Source: Planctomycetota bacterium | GTDB lineage: Bacteria; Planctomycetota; Phycisphaerae; WQYP01 | Length of the DNA: 64,000 bases | Assembly (NCBI GenBank): GCA_021819825.1 | Contig: JAKAEZ010000008.1 | Coordinates: 22,555 to 86,554, forward strand | Reading direction: 5' to 3' | Shown: positions 8,732 to 18,271 of the stretch, in pieces | Layout of the letters: each line of letters starts with the position of its first letter | Numbering within the stretch: the first letter of the stretch is position 1 | Translations under genes and position numbers: made by a program | The notes under the pieces: model-generated | Seen by the model: the letters and a program-made list of their open reading frames with translations, nothing else | Told to the model about the DNA's origin: nothing | The model's database searches: none

Positions 8732-10125
8732 GTCCAATACAGCTTCCCGTTTCAGTTGATCCGGCCGGCCATTCTCGTCGGGTGCCGGAAAACGAATGGA
8801 TGCATGTCAATGTGGCAAAACGACGTTTATTTGCCGCTGCGCACGTGGGGCTTACCGCACAATTAAAGCCACAGTCGCAATTGATTCATCGTTGGTTTGT
8901 TCCCGGCCGCCTGGAATTTCTGGGCAAGCACACGGACTACTGTCTGGGGCGCAGCATCCTTGGAGCCATCGATCGCGGCATTTGCTTTTGTGTTTCGGCG
9001 CGATCCGACACGCGTTTACGAATGCTCGATGCGCAGAATGGAAGTATTACAGAACTGGATGTCTCAACATCCGCGGGCACAAAACCGCACGGTTGGTCGG
9101 TGTATCCAGCCACCGTAGCGCGGCGACTGGCCGGCATGGTGTCGGCACCTATGCGAGGCGCGGATGTGGCTTTTATCAGCGATTTGCCGGCTGCCGCCGG
9201 ATTGAGCAGTTCCAGTTGCCTGATTGTGGGTTTTTATCTGGCGTTGGCCCAGAGTAATGCGGAATTATTCGCCTCGGAACATATTGGGCTTCCACAAGAC
9301 CCGGTGGCGCTGGGAGATTTTCTGGGCTGTATTGAAAGCGGGCGGGCGTGGCGCGATCATGGTGCGGATACTGGCGTAGGAACACGCGGAGGCAGTCAGG
9401 ACCATACCGCAATATTATGTTCCACCCCGGGAAAATTAACGGCGTTTGATTTTTATGATTCACGAACCATTGGTTCCGTAGCGTTGCCCGATGACTTAAC
9501 TTTTGCCATTGCCGTCAGCGGTGTTTCTGCTCATAAAACCGGCAGCGCCGGTGCGGCATACAACCGGGTAAGCAAACGCGCGGCAACATGTGTGCAGCTG
9601 TGGCAGGATTTCACGCACCGACCCGGAGAATGTATGGAGGCCATATTCCGTAGTGGGCCGGAAAGTATACAAGCGGCTCGGCAGGCGTTGCGCCAGAGCA
9701 AGTCCAAAGAATTTTCCGCTCAATCACTGCTTTCACGTCTGGAACAGTATGATCGCGAAAGTCATCAACTTATTCCAGCAGCGATGGCGGCGATGCAATG
9801 CGAAAACTGGATGGAACTTGGAAATATTGTAGACGAATCTCAGAGACTTGCGGAAACCTGTCTGCATAATCAGGTTCCGCAAACGCAACGACTGGCGGCC
9901 ACAGCCCGCGGGCTGGATGCGGTGGCGGCCTCCGCATTCGGTGCGGGCTTTGGCGGTGCGGTCTGGGCATTGGTGGAAAAAGCCCGAGTCGGCACGTTCC
10001 TGCGGCAGTGGCGAGAGGCCTACCTATCAGAGTTTCCCAGCTTACTTGGCAATGCGTCATTTTTTCAGACAATCTTAGGATTACCGGCCACCGAGTTGCC
10101 GATAATACAACCGTCTGCGACGTGA
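8728..10125 (+). CDS. GHMP sugar kinase, galactokinase-like
   Basis: The protein is about 465 residues from the ATG at 8728, which overlaps the previous stop (ATGA); the longer upstream reading lies inside the previous gene. The galactokinase signature appears as 'PGRLEFLGKHTDY', close to GRxNLIGEHTDY. The GHMP ATP loop is 'LPAAAGLSSSSCL', and 'GAGFGGAVWALV' is the third motif. Galactokinases phosphorylate C1 of galactose; relatives act on GalNAc, GlcNAc, fucose or arabinose. With the neighbouring nucleotidyltransferase and two hexosaminidases, an N-acetylhexosamine 1-kinase is an attractive alternative. Catalytic Asp assignment was not attempted. Confidence 0.82.
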   Translation: MSPIQLPVSVDPAGHSRRVPENEWMHVNVAKRRLFAAAHVGLTAQLKPQSQLIHRWFVPGRLEFLGKHTDYCLGRSILGAIDRGICFCVSARSDTRLRMLDAQNGSITELDVSTSAGTKPHGWSVYPATVARRLAGMVSAPMRGADVAFISDLPAAAGLSSSSCLIVGFYLALAQSNAELFASEHIGLPQDPVALGDFLGCIESGRAWRDHGADTGVGTRGGSQDHTAILCSTPGKLTAFDFYDSRTIGSVALPDDLTFAIAVSGVSAHKTGSAGAAYNRVSKRAATCVQLWQDFTHRPGECMEAIFRSGPESIQAARQALRQSKSKEFSAQSLLSRLEQYDRESHQLIPAAMAAMQCENWMELGNIVDESQRLAETCLHNQVPQTQRLAATARGLDAVAASAFGAGFGGAVWALVEKARVGTFLRQWREAYLSEFPSLLGNASFFQTILGLPATELPIIQPSAT

Positions 10126-10172
10126 CAATTCAGCGTCGCCATGGCACTATGGTGACAGACAGGAATTCCGGG

Positions 10173-12026
10173 ATGGACGTACAGACGATGCACACAAGCC
10201 CCGCCGCTCTGCGCCGCTACAATGTTATGTTGTTGCTGGTGGCGGGTCTCGGTGGATTGCTTTATGGCGTGGATGTCGGAATCATTGCCGGAGCGTTGCC
10301 GTATCTGGAAGCGACTTCAGGCCTCAATGCCGGGCAAATATCCATTATTGTCGCCGCCGTTCTACTGGGCAGCGTTATTGCGACACTCTTTGCGGGCCTG
10401 CTGGCGGACCTGATGGGCCGCAAGCCATTGATGATTATCAGTGGCGTGCTGTTCGTGACCAGCATCCCGATGATCGCCTTATCCCATGGTTATACCCCCT
10501 TACTGTTGGGCCGGCTCTTGCAGGGAATCAGCGCCGGCTTCATCGGAGTTGTCGTGCCGCTTTACTTGGCGGAGTGCCTGACCCCGCAGAGCCGTGGCCG
10601 CGGGACCGCTATTTTCCAATGGCTCTTAACGCTGGGAATCGCCGTTTCCGCTGCGATCGCCATGTATTTCTCCATACGCGTGGCCGCGGTCGCCAAACTG
10701 CATAACCCGGCGGAATTATTTGCGTTCAAAGATATGGCGTGGCGGAGTATTTTCTGGACGACACTGCTACCGGGGCTTCTATTTGTTATCGGCAGCTTTT
10801 TCTTGGCCGAGTCTCCCCGCTGGCTGTTCAAAAAGGGTCGTCATGCGGCCGCCCGAGTGGCGTTGCTGAAATCACGGCGTTCAGATCAAGCGGATATTGA
10901 ATTAGCGGAAATGCAAGCTGTGGCCCAGGCCGAGAAGTCTAAGACCGCGCAAGCCAACGGCACCCCGACAAAGCGGGAATCTCTTTTGCACCGCCGGTAT
11001 GTGCTGCCCTTTATTCTTGCCTGTATTATTCTGGCCTGTAATCAGGCGACAGGCATAAACTCGATCATCGCGTACAACGCGACGATTCTCATTCAGGCAG
11101 GCCTATCGGATGTGCAGGCCCACTGGGGTTATCTGATTTTTACCACCTTGAATTTTCTTATGACTATTGCCGGTGTTTTACTAGTGGACCGTATTGGCCG
11201 CAAGAAACTGCTTTCCATCGGCAGCGCGGGAATCATTGTATCGCTGGCCTGCACAGCGCTGCTGTTTCAACACGCGCAGCGCCATCGCCGCGATTGCGCA
11301 GCCGCCTTAAGTGCCATGATCACGCCGCATCAAAGCTTAACGCTCTCCTTTAATTCCGCGATGGCTGCGAAACTGCTGCATCGGGCAAATGCCGGAGGCC
11401 GCACTGGCTTAGCTCATCCGGTCACCCTGACTGTTATATACTCCTATGGAGATTTTAATAGTGCCACCAACGCCGTGCGATCGGACAGTTCGGGAGCCAA
11501 GCCGATTCATATTGCCCGCTCTGGAAGCATCCCGGCTAATGGCGTCATCGCCTTTTTCTCCAATCCGTTTGCGAGCCTCTCGGCGGCCCGCAAGGCACCG
11601 TTGAAAATAGATCATGCCTGGATTACGCCGATTCCCAGTGAATTTATGGGTGATTTAACAGCCTTTACCCTGTTGATGTTCATCGCCTTTTACGCCGCCG
11701 GCCCGGGAGTTTGTGTATGGCTGGCCTTATCGGAATTAATGCCCACACGGATTCGATCTTCGGGAATGAGCATAGCGCTGTTAATTAATCAGAGCGTTTC
11801 GACCATTATCGCGGCGGTATTCCTCCCAACGGTGGGCAAGTATGGCTACGCGACGGTATTTTTTGTGTTCGCGGGATGTACGGTGATCTATTTCCTGACC
11901 GCCACATTCCTGTTGCCGGAAACAAAAAATAAAACCCTCGAAGAAATTGCGACCATCTTCAGCGGCACAAGGCCTTCTCTACGGGAGACGACATCGGAAC
12001 ACGTGCGACCAGAGGGACATAAATAA
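10173..12026 (+). CDS. MFS sugar transporter (sugar porter family) with a large extra loop
   Basis: The protein is about 617 residues from the ATG at 10173, chosen because AGGA lies 9 nt upstream and the signal-like start precedes helix 1; longer readings overlap the kinase gene. Sugar-porter motifs are 'GVDVGIIAGALPYL', 'DLMGRKPLMI', 'GRLLQGISAGFIGVVVPLYLAE', 'DRIGRKKLL' and 'LPETKNKTLEEI'. Twelve helices can be traced. Between helices 9 and 10 (about residues 370-490) there is an added non-membrane segment of about 110 residues that ordinary porters lack. It probably imports the sugars freed by the downstream glycosidases, by proton or sodium symport. Confidence 0.88.
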   Translation: MDVQTMHTSPAALRRYNVMLLLVAGLGGLLYGVDVGIIAGALPYLEATSGLNAGQISIIVAAVLLGSVIATLFAGLLADLMGRKPLMIISGVLFVTSIPMIALSHGYTPLLLGRLLQGISAGFIGVVVPLYLAECLTPQSRGRGTAIFQWLLTLGIAVSAAIAMYFSIRVAAVAKLHNPAELFAFKDMAWRSIFWTTLLPGLLFVIGSFFLAESPRWLFKKGRHAAARVALLKSRRSDQADIELAEMQAVAQAEKSKTAQANGTPTKRESLLHRRYVLPFILACIILACNQATGINSIIAYNATILIQAGLSDVQAHWGYLIFTTLNFLMTIAGVLLVDRIGRKKLLSIGSAGIIVSLACTALLFQHAQRHRRDCAAALSAMITPHQSLTLSFNSAMAAKLLHRANAGGRTGLAHPVTLTVIYSYGDFNSATNAVRSDSSGAKPIHIARSGSIPANGVIAFFSNPFASLSAARKAPLKIDHAWITPIPSEFMGDLTAFTLLMFIAFYAAGPGVCVWLALSELMPTRIRSSGMSIALLINQSVSTIIAAVFLPTVGKYGYATVFFVFAGCTVIYFLTATFLLPETKNKTLEEIATIFSGTRPSLRETTSEHVRPEGHK

Positions 12027-12036
12027 GGAATAAGGT

Positions 12037-13953
12037 ATGCGGACATCGTTATTTCGATCAGCGGTAATATTACTGGCTACGGGATTATCCACCACGGCCG
12101 TTCGGGCCGTACAGAATCGTACCACGATTCCGGCCAGCACGTTAGGCCTGATTCCGCTGCCACGAAACGTTACTGCTTATGCCGCCAGATGGAAACTTCC
12201 CGCGACGATTCGTGTTTCTGCGAACAACACGGCGGAACATAACGTCGGGCTTTTTCTGCAACGCTTTCTTAAACCCCGAGGAATTACTGTAACATTTGCC
12301 GCAACTGGCCGCGGGTCGATCAGGCTTTCCACCACCGCCAACAATAGTCAACTTGGTCGTGAAGGCTACCGGTTGAATATTTCCAGCCATGGAGCCGCCC
12401 TTAGCGCCAATACGGGCCGTGGCCTGTTTTATGCCCTGCAAACATTCGAGCAGTTATTTAACCCGGCCAAGCCATCGGATAATGCCATTCATGAAGTTTC
12501 AATTTCCGATTGGCCACGCTATCACTGGCGCGGCATATTACTGGATTGTTCCCGCCACTTTTTTCCGGTGCCGGTGGTGGAAAAATTTATTCGTGTCGCG
12601 GCCCATTACAAGCTCAATGTCTTTCACTGGCATTTAACCGACGACCAGGGATGGAGAATTCAAATTCCGCAATATCCCCTGCTGACTAAAATCGGAGCTT
12701 GGCGGGCCGGTACAGAAATGCATCTGAACCCGCATGATATTGATCACAATCGCTATGGCGGCTTTTACACCGATGCGCAAATTCGAAAGATCGTCGCTTA
12801 TGCCCAACGCCGTTATGTCACGGTTGTACCCGAGATTGATATTCCTGGTCATTGCACCGCGGCTCTGGCGGCGTATCCGTGGCTGGCTGCGGCCAAGGGG
12901 CCATTTCATGTGCGGGAGACATGGGGAATCAGCAACGTGCCTTTAAGTCCCAGCGCCCGAACTTTCCATTTTTTAGATATTGTCTTCGGCGATTTAGTGG
13001 ATTTGTTTCCAAGCCGATATATTCATCTGGGTGGTGATGAGGTTTCAGCCCAGGCCATGAAAGCATGGGAGCACGATCCCGCCGCGGAGAAGATCATGCG
13101 GCAACGCCATTGGTCAGCAGCGCAACTGCATGATTATTTTCCCTCAAGAATGGCGCGTTTTCTCTCTGCGCGGGGGCGGCGGGCCGTGGTTTGGAATGAT
13201 GTGCCTGCTGCGGGCTTGCCTAAGGGCACCGTTATTGAATGTTGGAACAGTTCAAGTATCGTAAATCAGGATGCCCGCTTGGGACACGACGTGATCGTCG
13301 CCGACGAATCCAGACTTTATTTTAACTTCTGCGAGGGGGACCCTAAATACGTGCCACACGCGACGGGAGCGGTTGATACACTTCGGGAAACCTACAAGTT
13401 TAATCCATCATCTTTGCTGCCCGCATCCCTGCGCCATCGGCTGCTGGGTGCCGAAGGGTGCTTATGGGCGGAGGCTATAGCCACCGCGCACCATTTGTTT
13501 TACCAACTCTTGCCAAGGGAAATGGCCCTGGCGGAAATCAGTTGGACGCCGTTAAAAGAACAGCATTACTCCAATTTTGTTAAACGCACCGCACGGCAGT
13601 ATCTCTGGTTGCGGGCCAATGGCTACAACTTTCGGATTCCTCTGCCATCGTTTCATTTTGCCGGCACCGACGCAACGTCAACGGCAACCCGCGATCCCCG
13701 CCATAACGCACTGCTGATTCAGAGCACACTACCAACGGGTCTGGTGCGCATCACCGATGCGGTTCCCGGCACGGTCATTTATTACACCCTCAATGGATCC
13801 ATGCCCAATGCCCACTGCATCCGGTACGCCGGGCCTATTGCGGTAAAGTTTGCCCCCGGCAAGCCGATGGTGGTTCGTTGTGTGGCGATAGATTCATCCG
13901 GACAATCCAGTGCTCCCGCAAAATTAATTATTCAGCTAAAGAGCCACCCCTGA
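12037..13953 (+). CDS. Beta-N-acetylhexosaminidase, GH20 (first copy)
   Basis: The 638-residue secreted enzyme releases terminal beta-linked GlcNAc or GalNAc. A signal peptide is clear (MRTSLFRSAVILLATGLSTTAVRA). A GH20b-like N-terminal domain (about 30-155) precedes the TIM barrel, which has 'YHWRGILLDCSRHFF', 'FHWHLTDDQGWRIQIPQYP', 'VPEIDIPGHC' and the catalytic Asp-Glu pair in 'HLGGDEVSAQ'. A C-terminal chitobiase-type immunoglobulin-like domain ends the protein. The gene starts 11 nt after the transporter stop with an AAGG site, so it belongs to the same operon. Its 3' part is nearly identical in DNA to the next gene (13489-13620). Confidence 0.94.
   Translation: MRTSLFRSAVILLATGLSTTAVRAVQNRTTIPASTLGLIPLPRNVTAYAARWKLPATIRVSANNTAEHNVGLFLQRFLKPRGITVTFAATGRGSIRLSTTANNSQLGREGYRLNISSHGAALSANTGRGLFYALQTFEQLFNPAKPSDNAIHEVSISDWPRYHWRGILLDCSRHFFPVPVVEKFIRVAAHYKLNVFHWHLTDDQGWRIQIPQYPLLTKIGAWRAGTEMHLNPHDIDHNRYGGFYTDAQIRKIVAYAQRRYVTVVPEIDIPGHCTAALAAYPWLAAAKGPFHVRETWGISNVPLSPSARTFHFLDIVFGDLVDLFPSRYIHLGGDEVSAQAMKAWEHDPAAEKIMRQRHWSAAQLHDYFPSRMARFLSARGRRAVVWNDVPAAGLPKGTVIECWNSSSIVNQDARLGHDVIVADESRLYFNFCEGDPKYVPHATGAVDTLRETYKFNPSSLLPASLRHRLLGAEGCLWAEAIATAHHLFYQLLPREMALAEISWTPLKEQHYSNFVKRTARQYLWLRANGYNFRIPLPSFHFAGTDATSTATRDPRHNALLIQSTLPTGLVRITDAVPGTVIYYTLNGSMPNAHCIRYAGPIAVKFAPGKPMVVRCVAIDSSGQSSAPAKLIIQLKSHP
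13489..13620 (+). repeat. Near-identical segment shared by the two GH20 genes (copy 1)
   Basis: This 132-bp stretch matches 15601-15732 at 129 of 132 positions by direct comparison, while the flanking DNA of the two genes diverges at once. Such a patch inside otherwise diverged paralogues points to gene conversion or strong recent homogenisation. It encodes the end of the barrel and the linker (HHLFYQLLPREMALAEISW...). Confidence 0.9.
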
Positions 13954-14130
13954 TACTTCCATCCGGGCTGGTGTGGCAAAGGAAAAAAAGCCATGATCAT
14001 AATCGGTACATGTCAAAGGGATCGCTCAAAATACCGGCCGGCGGCTGCGTTTTTATGCGCGGCGAGCCATGTGCACCAGACGGTATCTCGTATTAAGTTC
14101 CAATGCGAACAACGTTTCAAACTTGCGTGC

Positions 14131-16077
14131 ATGACGTATAAGCGGAATATATTGGAGAAAGCGGTTAATCCGCACACGTTAGCCCTTGGTGCCTTCGGTG
14201 TACTGCTGGCTATGACGCTGACCGGAGGAATCACCCGAGCGGCGGCATCAAATGGCGATTTTTCTGTTACCAAACTGGGCCTTATACCGCTGCCCCGGCA
14301 GGTCGCCGCCTACAAGACCAAATGGCAAGTTCCGGCTTCGGTTCGCATCGTCGCTGTCAATCCCGCGCAACGTCATGTTGCCCACTTTTTGCTACGCTTT
14401 CTGAAAAGGCGCGGCATTGCCGCAAAAATCGCTTCTACCGGCCCGGCGCAGATCACACTTTCCACTGCGGCTGCCGATCCACAACTTGGCCACGAGGGCT
14501 ACCGGCTTGAGGTCACCCGTCACGGGGCGGCACTTTCCGCCAATACCGGCCATGGCCTGTTTTACGCCCTGCAAACTTTTGAACAGTTATTTAATCCCGC
14601 CCAACCAACCGATAACGCCATCCATGATGTCGTCATTACCGATTGGCCGCGATATCGCTGGCGCGGCGTCATGCTGGATTGCGTACGTCATTTTTTTCCG
14701 GTGCCTGTGGTGGAAAAATTTATTCGCGTGGCGGCACATTACAAGCTGAATATCTTTCACTGGCATCTAACCGATGATCAGGGATGGCGTATTGAAATAC
14801 CGCAATATCCCCAGTTAACCACCATCGGTGCCTGGCGGCCGAATGCCACGCCTTTCTGCAGTCCGCCCGCCGCCCCCGATGGCCCGCGCTACGGAGGCTT
14901 TTATACCGACGCCCAGATCGAGTCGGTTGTGAATTATGCGCGCCGACGCGGTATAATCGTTGTCCCCGAAATAGACATTCCCGGTCATGGAAGAGCGGCC
15001 ATTGCATCTTATTTATGGCTGGCGGACGCTAAAACCATGCCCCCGATTAATACCCCTTTAAGCCCAAGTCCACGGACGTTTCATTTTCTCAAAATCGTCT
15101 TTGGCGATTTGGTTTCTCTTTTTCCAGGTAAATTCATCCATCTTGGAGGCGATGAAGTAAATTTACAGGCGTGGCTGCATGATCTGGCGGCGGAACAACT
15201 CATGCGGCAGCGACACTGGACGCTAAACCAAGTCCATGATTATTTTGCCCGCAGATTAGCCCGTTTTTTGGCCTCTAAAGGGCGACGGGCCGTGGTTTGG
15301 AATGATGTACCCGCCCAGTATCTGCCGAGGGGCGCGGTGATCGAATGTTGGAGCTGGAACAGCTCGAATATTGTTCTTAAGGATGCCCGCCTGGGGCATG
15401 ATGTGATTGTCGCCTGGAGTAGAAAACTGTATTTCAATCATTCTCAGGGGGACCTCAAGTATGAACCCCATCCCGTGGGTGGAATTGATACCCTACGGGA
15501 AACCTACAATTTTAATCCCTCCTCTTTGCTGCCAAAGACATTGCGGCAACGGCTTCGTGGCGCGGAGGCCTGCCTCTGGACCGAGGCTATTCCCACTGCA
15601 CACCATTTGTTTTACCAACTCTTGCCAAGGGAAATGGCCCTGGCGGAAATCAGTTGGACGCCGTTACAAGAACAGCGTTACTCCAATTTTGTTAAACGCA
15701 CCGCACGGCAGTACCTCTGGTTGCGGGCCAATCACTATAATTTCCGCATTCCGCCGCCGTCGTTCCATTTCACCGCCAGCGGCCCTTCGTTCACCGCCAC
15801 CCGCGATCCCAGCCATAACGCGCTGGACATTCATACTGCTTCTGCCAGCGGTTTAGTGCGGATCACCGATCCGGTACCCGGCGCAAAGATTTATTACACC
15901 CGCAACGGCCTGCTTCCTAATTCTCATTCAACCCCATACACCGGCGCGATTGCTCTGCCAATAATATCCGGCAAGCCGCTGGTATTGCGCGGTGTTGCCG
16001 TTGATCCATCGGGCCGCTCCAGCGCCCCATCCAGATTAGATATCAATACAACTGACGCAACCGGGCATGCACCATAG
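14131..16077 (+). CDS. Beta-N-acetylhexosaminidase, GH20 (second copy)
   Basis: About 648 residues are read from the ATG at 14131, which gives a plausible signal peptide (…NPHTLALGAFGVLLAMTLTG). An upstream ATG at 13993 has a better AGGA site but adds 46 residues before the signal, so the start is uncertain. The GH20 motifs are repeated: 'YRWRGVMLDCVRHFF', 'FHWHLTDDQGWRIEIPQYP', 'VPEIDIPGHG' and 'HLGGDEVNLQ'. It has the same C-terminal domain as the first copy. It is a tandem paralogue, divergent in the N-terminal half and in the loop after the catalytic pair. The two may split work between GlcNAc and GalNAc or between linkages. Confidence 0.93.
   Translation: MTYKRNILEKAVNPHTLALGAFGVLLAMTLTGGITRAAASNGDFSVTKLGLIPLPRQVAAYKTKWQVPASVRIVAVNPAQRHVAHFLLRFLKRRGIAAKIASTGPAQITLSTAAADPQLGHEGYRLEVTRHGAALSANTGHGLFYALQTFEQLFNPAQPTDNAIHDVVITDWPRYRWRGVMLDCVRHFFPVPVVEKFIRVAAHYKLNIFHWHLTDDQGWRIEIPQYPQLTTIGAWRPNATPFCSPPAAPDGPRYGGFYTDAQIESVVNYARRRGIIVVPEIDIPGHGRAAIASYLWLADAKTMPPINTPLSPSPRTFHFLKIVFGDLVSLFPGKFIHLGGDEVNLQAWLHDLAAEQLMRQRHWTLNQVHDYFARRLARFLASKGRRAVVWNDVPAQYLPRGAVIECWSWNSSNIVLKDARLGHDVIVAWSRKLYFNHSQGDLKYEPHPVGGIDTLRETYNFNPSSLLPKTLRQRLRGAEACLWTEAIPTAHHLFYQLLPREMALAEISWTPLQEQRYSNFVKRTARQYLWLRANHYNFRIPPPSFHFTASGPSFTATRDPSHNALDIHTASASGLVRITDPVPGAKIYYTRNGLLPNSHSTPYTGAIALPIISGKPLVLRGVAVDPSGRSSAPSRLDINTTDATGHAP
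15601..15732 (+). repeat. Near-identical segment shared by the two GH20 genes (copy 2)
   Basis: This is the partner of 13489-13620, at a constant offset of 2112 bp. The three differences are A/C in the 'GTTAaAAGAA' codon, A/G in 'CAGCaTTACT' and T/C in 'CAGTAtCTCTGG'. Upstream and downstream codons for the same protein positions differ freely. Confidence 0.9.
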
Positions 16078-16137
16078 TTATTTTTGGACATTAAAAGGGT
16101 TTTATTCAACCCCCAAACCGCTAAAAGGAGTTTATCT

Positions 16138-18162
16138 ATGACACAGTTTTGGCAAACACGAGTACAGGTTATTGTTCGAGCCGGCTTCCGTGCTCTTATC
16201 GCGGCGGTATTTGTCGGGGCACCGCTGGCTGCGGCATCGCCGACGGCGCTACCGGCGTCAGGAAAATCAGGCCTGTTTACGCTTGGTAATAACAACATTT
16301 CATGGCGCGGTCAGCTTATCGGTGAAACACTCAAGAGAATAACTATTTCCGATCATATCAGTCGCGGACGTCTCACGCTGACGGCTCCGTATTTTCGCAT
16401 TACCCTGGGTAGTGGCCAGACGGTTACATCCTCTGACTTTACTTTTTCCCAGCCGCCAGTGATAAAGCCGCTTGCAATCCATAGCAACGCGCCCAAGCTC
16501 GCGGAGCATTTTGCGGGCCGGGAGTTTGTCGCCAATCTTACAGATCACGCAGCGCAGCTTGCGGCCCGGGTTTCCGTGCGCCTTCGTCAAAAAGCCTGTT
16601 ACCTGCGCGAGCGTATTGTACTATCTTCCCTTGGTGGGAAAATAATCATCCAACGATTAACGCTTCTGCATCTGGCGATTCCTGGTGCCAGAGAAGTTGG
16701 AACGGTGGAGGGTTCTCCGATTGTCGTCGGAAATTTTTTCATGGGCTATGAAAATCCGATGGCCGATAATTCCGTCGGCCATGGATCGGTGGTAAAGTGT
16801 TCCTTCGGGCCTTACGCCATTTTAACACCCGGTAAATCTTTCGTTGGCAGTTGCGTCATTGGTGTTGTACCGCGAGATCAACTGCGCCGTGGCTTTATGG
16901 CCTATTTGAATATGGAACGCTGTCATCCATATCGTCCGTTTCTCCACTTCAACTCATGGTACGACATCGGCGATGGTGCTAAATACGACCAAGCGCAATG
17001 CGTGCACGCCATCAATGCCATTGGAAAACAATTGGTTGTCAAGCGCGGGGTACATCTTGCTTCATTCCTCTTTGATGACGGTTGGGACAACAACAAGACA
17101 CTCTGGGAATTTAACAGTGGTTTTCCCGACGGCTTTACCCCTCTGGATAAAGCGGCGGCCCATTATCATGCCGGAGTGGGGGTTTGGCTTTCTCCCTGGG
17201 GAGGGTATGGTATTCCCAGACAACAGCGGTTGAAGTATGGAAAGCAACAAGGCTTTGAAATAAACCGTTACGGCTTCGATCTGGCGGGGCCGAAATATTA
17301 CCGCCGTTTCAGTGATATTTGCCTGCAGATGATCCGGAAATATCATGTCAACATTTTCAAATTTGATGGCGTTGCGGCCGGTGACGGCAATCCTGTCCTG
17401 ATGCGTGAAGGTGAAGCAATGTTGCGGTTGGATCGCGACCTGCGCAAAGCTGAACCTAACTTGTATATCAGCCAAACCACCGGCACCTGGGCTTCGCCTT
17501 TCTGGCTTTTATACGCCGATTCAATCTGGCGCGGCGGCATGGATCACTCCTACGAAGGTGCCGGCTCGTTATGTCAGCAGTGGATCACCTATCGTGACGC
17601 CCAGACCTATCAAAATATCGTGCGGGCGGGACCTTTATATCCCTTAAATTCTTTAATGCTGCACGGCATTATTTATGGGAGATACAGCCCGCGGCTGGAC
17701 CGGGAAAGCAACCGTGATTTTGCTGATCAAGTATGGTCATTCTTCGGCACCGGCACACAGTTGCAGGAACTTTACATTACGCCATCGCTGCTGAACACGT
17801 ATGACTGGGATGTGCTGGCTCGCGCCGCGAAATGGGCCAATCGGAACGCGCAGATTTTAAGCGACACCCATTGGATCGGCGGGAATCCCGCCAAGGGACA
17901 AATTTACGGATGGGCCTCCTGGCACGCCAATAAAGGCATACTGGTGCTGCGCAACCCCACCGCCAAGACGCTTCGAATTGCTTTAGATATTGGAAAAGTA
18001 TTCCAGCTTCCGGCTGGAGCACAGAGCATCTACCGCCTTGAACCGGTACGCAAGCATTCAAATATTCGGCAAGCCATTACGGTGCGGGCCGGCACGCCGC
18101 ACACATTTATTCTCAAAGGGTTCGCAGTGCGTGTATTGCAATCGGGCCAAAGTATCAACTAA
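16138..18162 (+). CDS. Secreted clan-D glycosidase (GH36/GH27-like), probable alpha-galactosidase or alpha-N-acetylgalactosaminidase
   Basis: About 674 residues are read from the ATG at 16138, chosen for the AAGGAG site 8 nt upstream and the signal peptide (FRALIAAVFVGAPLAAA). An N-terminal beta-rich domain precedes a barrel with 'LHFNSWYDIGDG', 'FLFDDGWDN', 'GVWLSPWGGYG', the probable nucleophile Asp in 'NIFKFDGVAAGDG' and a probable acid/base Asp in 'SIWRGGMDHSYEG'. This order fits clan GH-D retaining alpha-galactosidases and relatives. Its place after two hexosaminidases suggests removal of terminal alpha-Gal or alpha-GalNAc from a shared glycan. Family number and substrate are inferred from motifs only. 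Confidence 0.78.
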   Translation: MTQFWQTRVQVIVRAGFRALIAAVFVGAPLAAASPTALPASGKSGLFTLGNNNISWRGQLIGETLKRITISDHISRGRLTLTAPYFRITLGSGQTVTSSDFTFSQPPVIKPLAIHSNAPKLAEHFAGREFVANLTDHAAQLAARVSVRLRQKACYLRERIVLSSLGGKIIIQRLTLLHLAIPGAREVGTVEGSPIVVGNFFMGYENPMADNSVGHGSVVKCSFGPYAILTPGKSFVGSCVIGVVPRDQLRRGFMAYLNMERCHPYRPFLHFNSWYDIGDGAKYDQAQCVHAINAIGKQLVVKRGVHLASFLFDDGWDNNKTLWEFNSGFPDGFTPLDKAAAHYHAGVGVWLSPWGGYGIPRQQRLKYGKQQGFEINRYGFDLAGPKYYRRFSDICLQMIRKYHVNIFKFDGVAAGDGNPVLMREGEAMLRLDRDLRKAEPNLYISQTTGTWASPFWLLYADSIWRGGMDHSYEGAGSLCQQWITYRDAQTYQNIVRAGPLYPLNSLMLHGIIYGRYSPRLDRESNRDFADQVWSFFGTGTQLQELYITPSLLNTYDWDVLARAAKWANRNAQILSDTHWIGGNPAKGQIYGWASWHANKGILVLRNPTAKTLRIALDIGKVFQLPAGAQSIYRLEPVRKHSNIRQAITVRAGTPHTFILKGFAVRVLQSGQSIN

Positions 18163-18237
18163 GACAACAAATAATAGTGCATTTTTCTGGTCGTGTGCCG
18201 ACGTTAAGAAAGAAAGTGAGTATTTTTCAGGGAGGAC

Positions 18238-18265
18238 TTGACACTCACTTTTTATTTGTTATAAT
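18238..18265 (+). promoter_or_regulatory. Sigma-70-type promoter upstream of the prepilin-like gene
   Basis: A perfect TTGACA (18238-18243), a 16-bp spacer and a perfect TATAAT (18260-18265) lie 75 nt after the stop of the clan-D glycosidase gene. Transcription would start near 18272. The next good start codon is at 18652, leaving a leader of about 380 nt. It is the clearest consensus promoter I found in the window. Confidence 0.75.
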
Positions 18266-18271
18266 AGTTAA

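Noticed and set aside
16097..16112. Small hairpin GGGTT...AACCC before the clan-D glycosidase gene
   Set aside because: The 5-bp stem is too weak and too common to call a terminator or attenuator.
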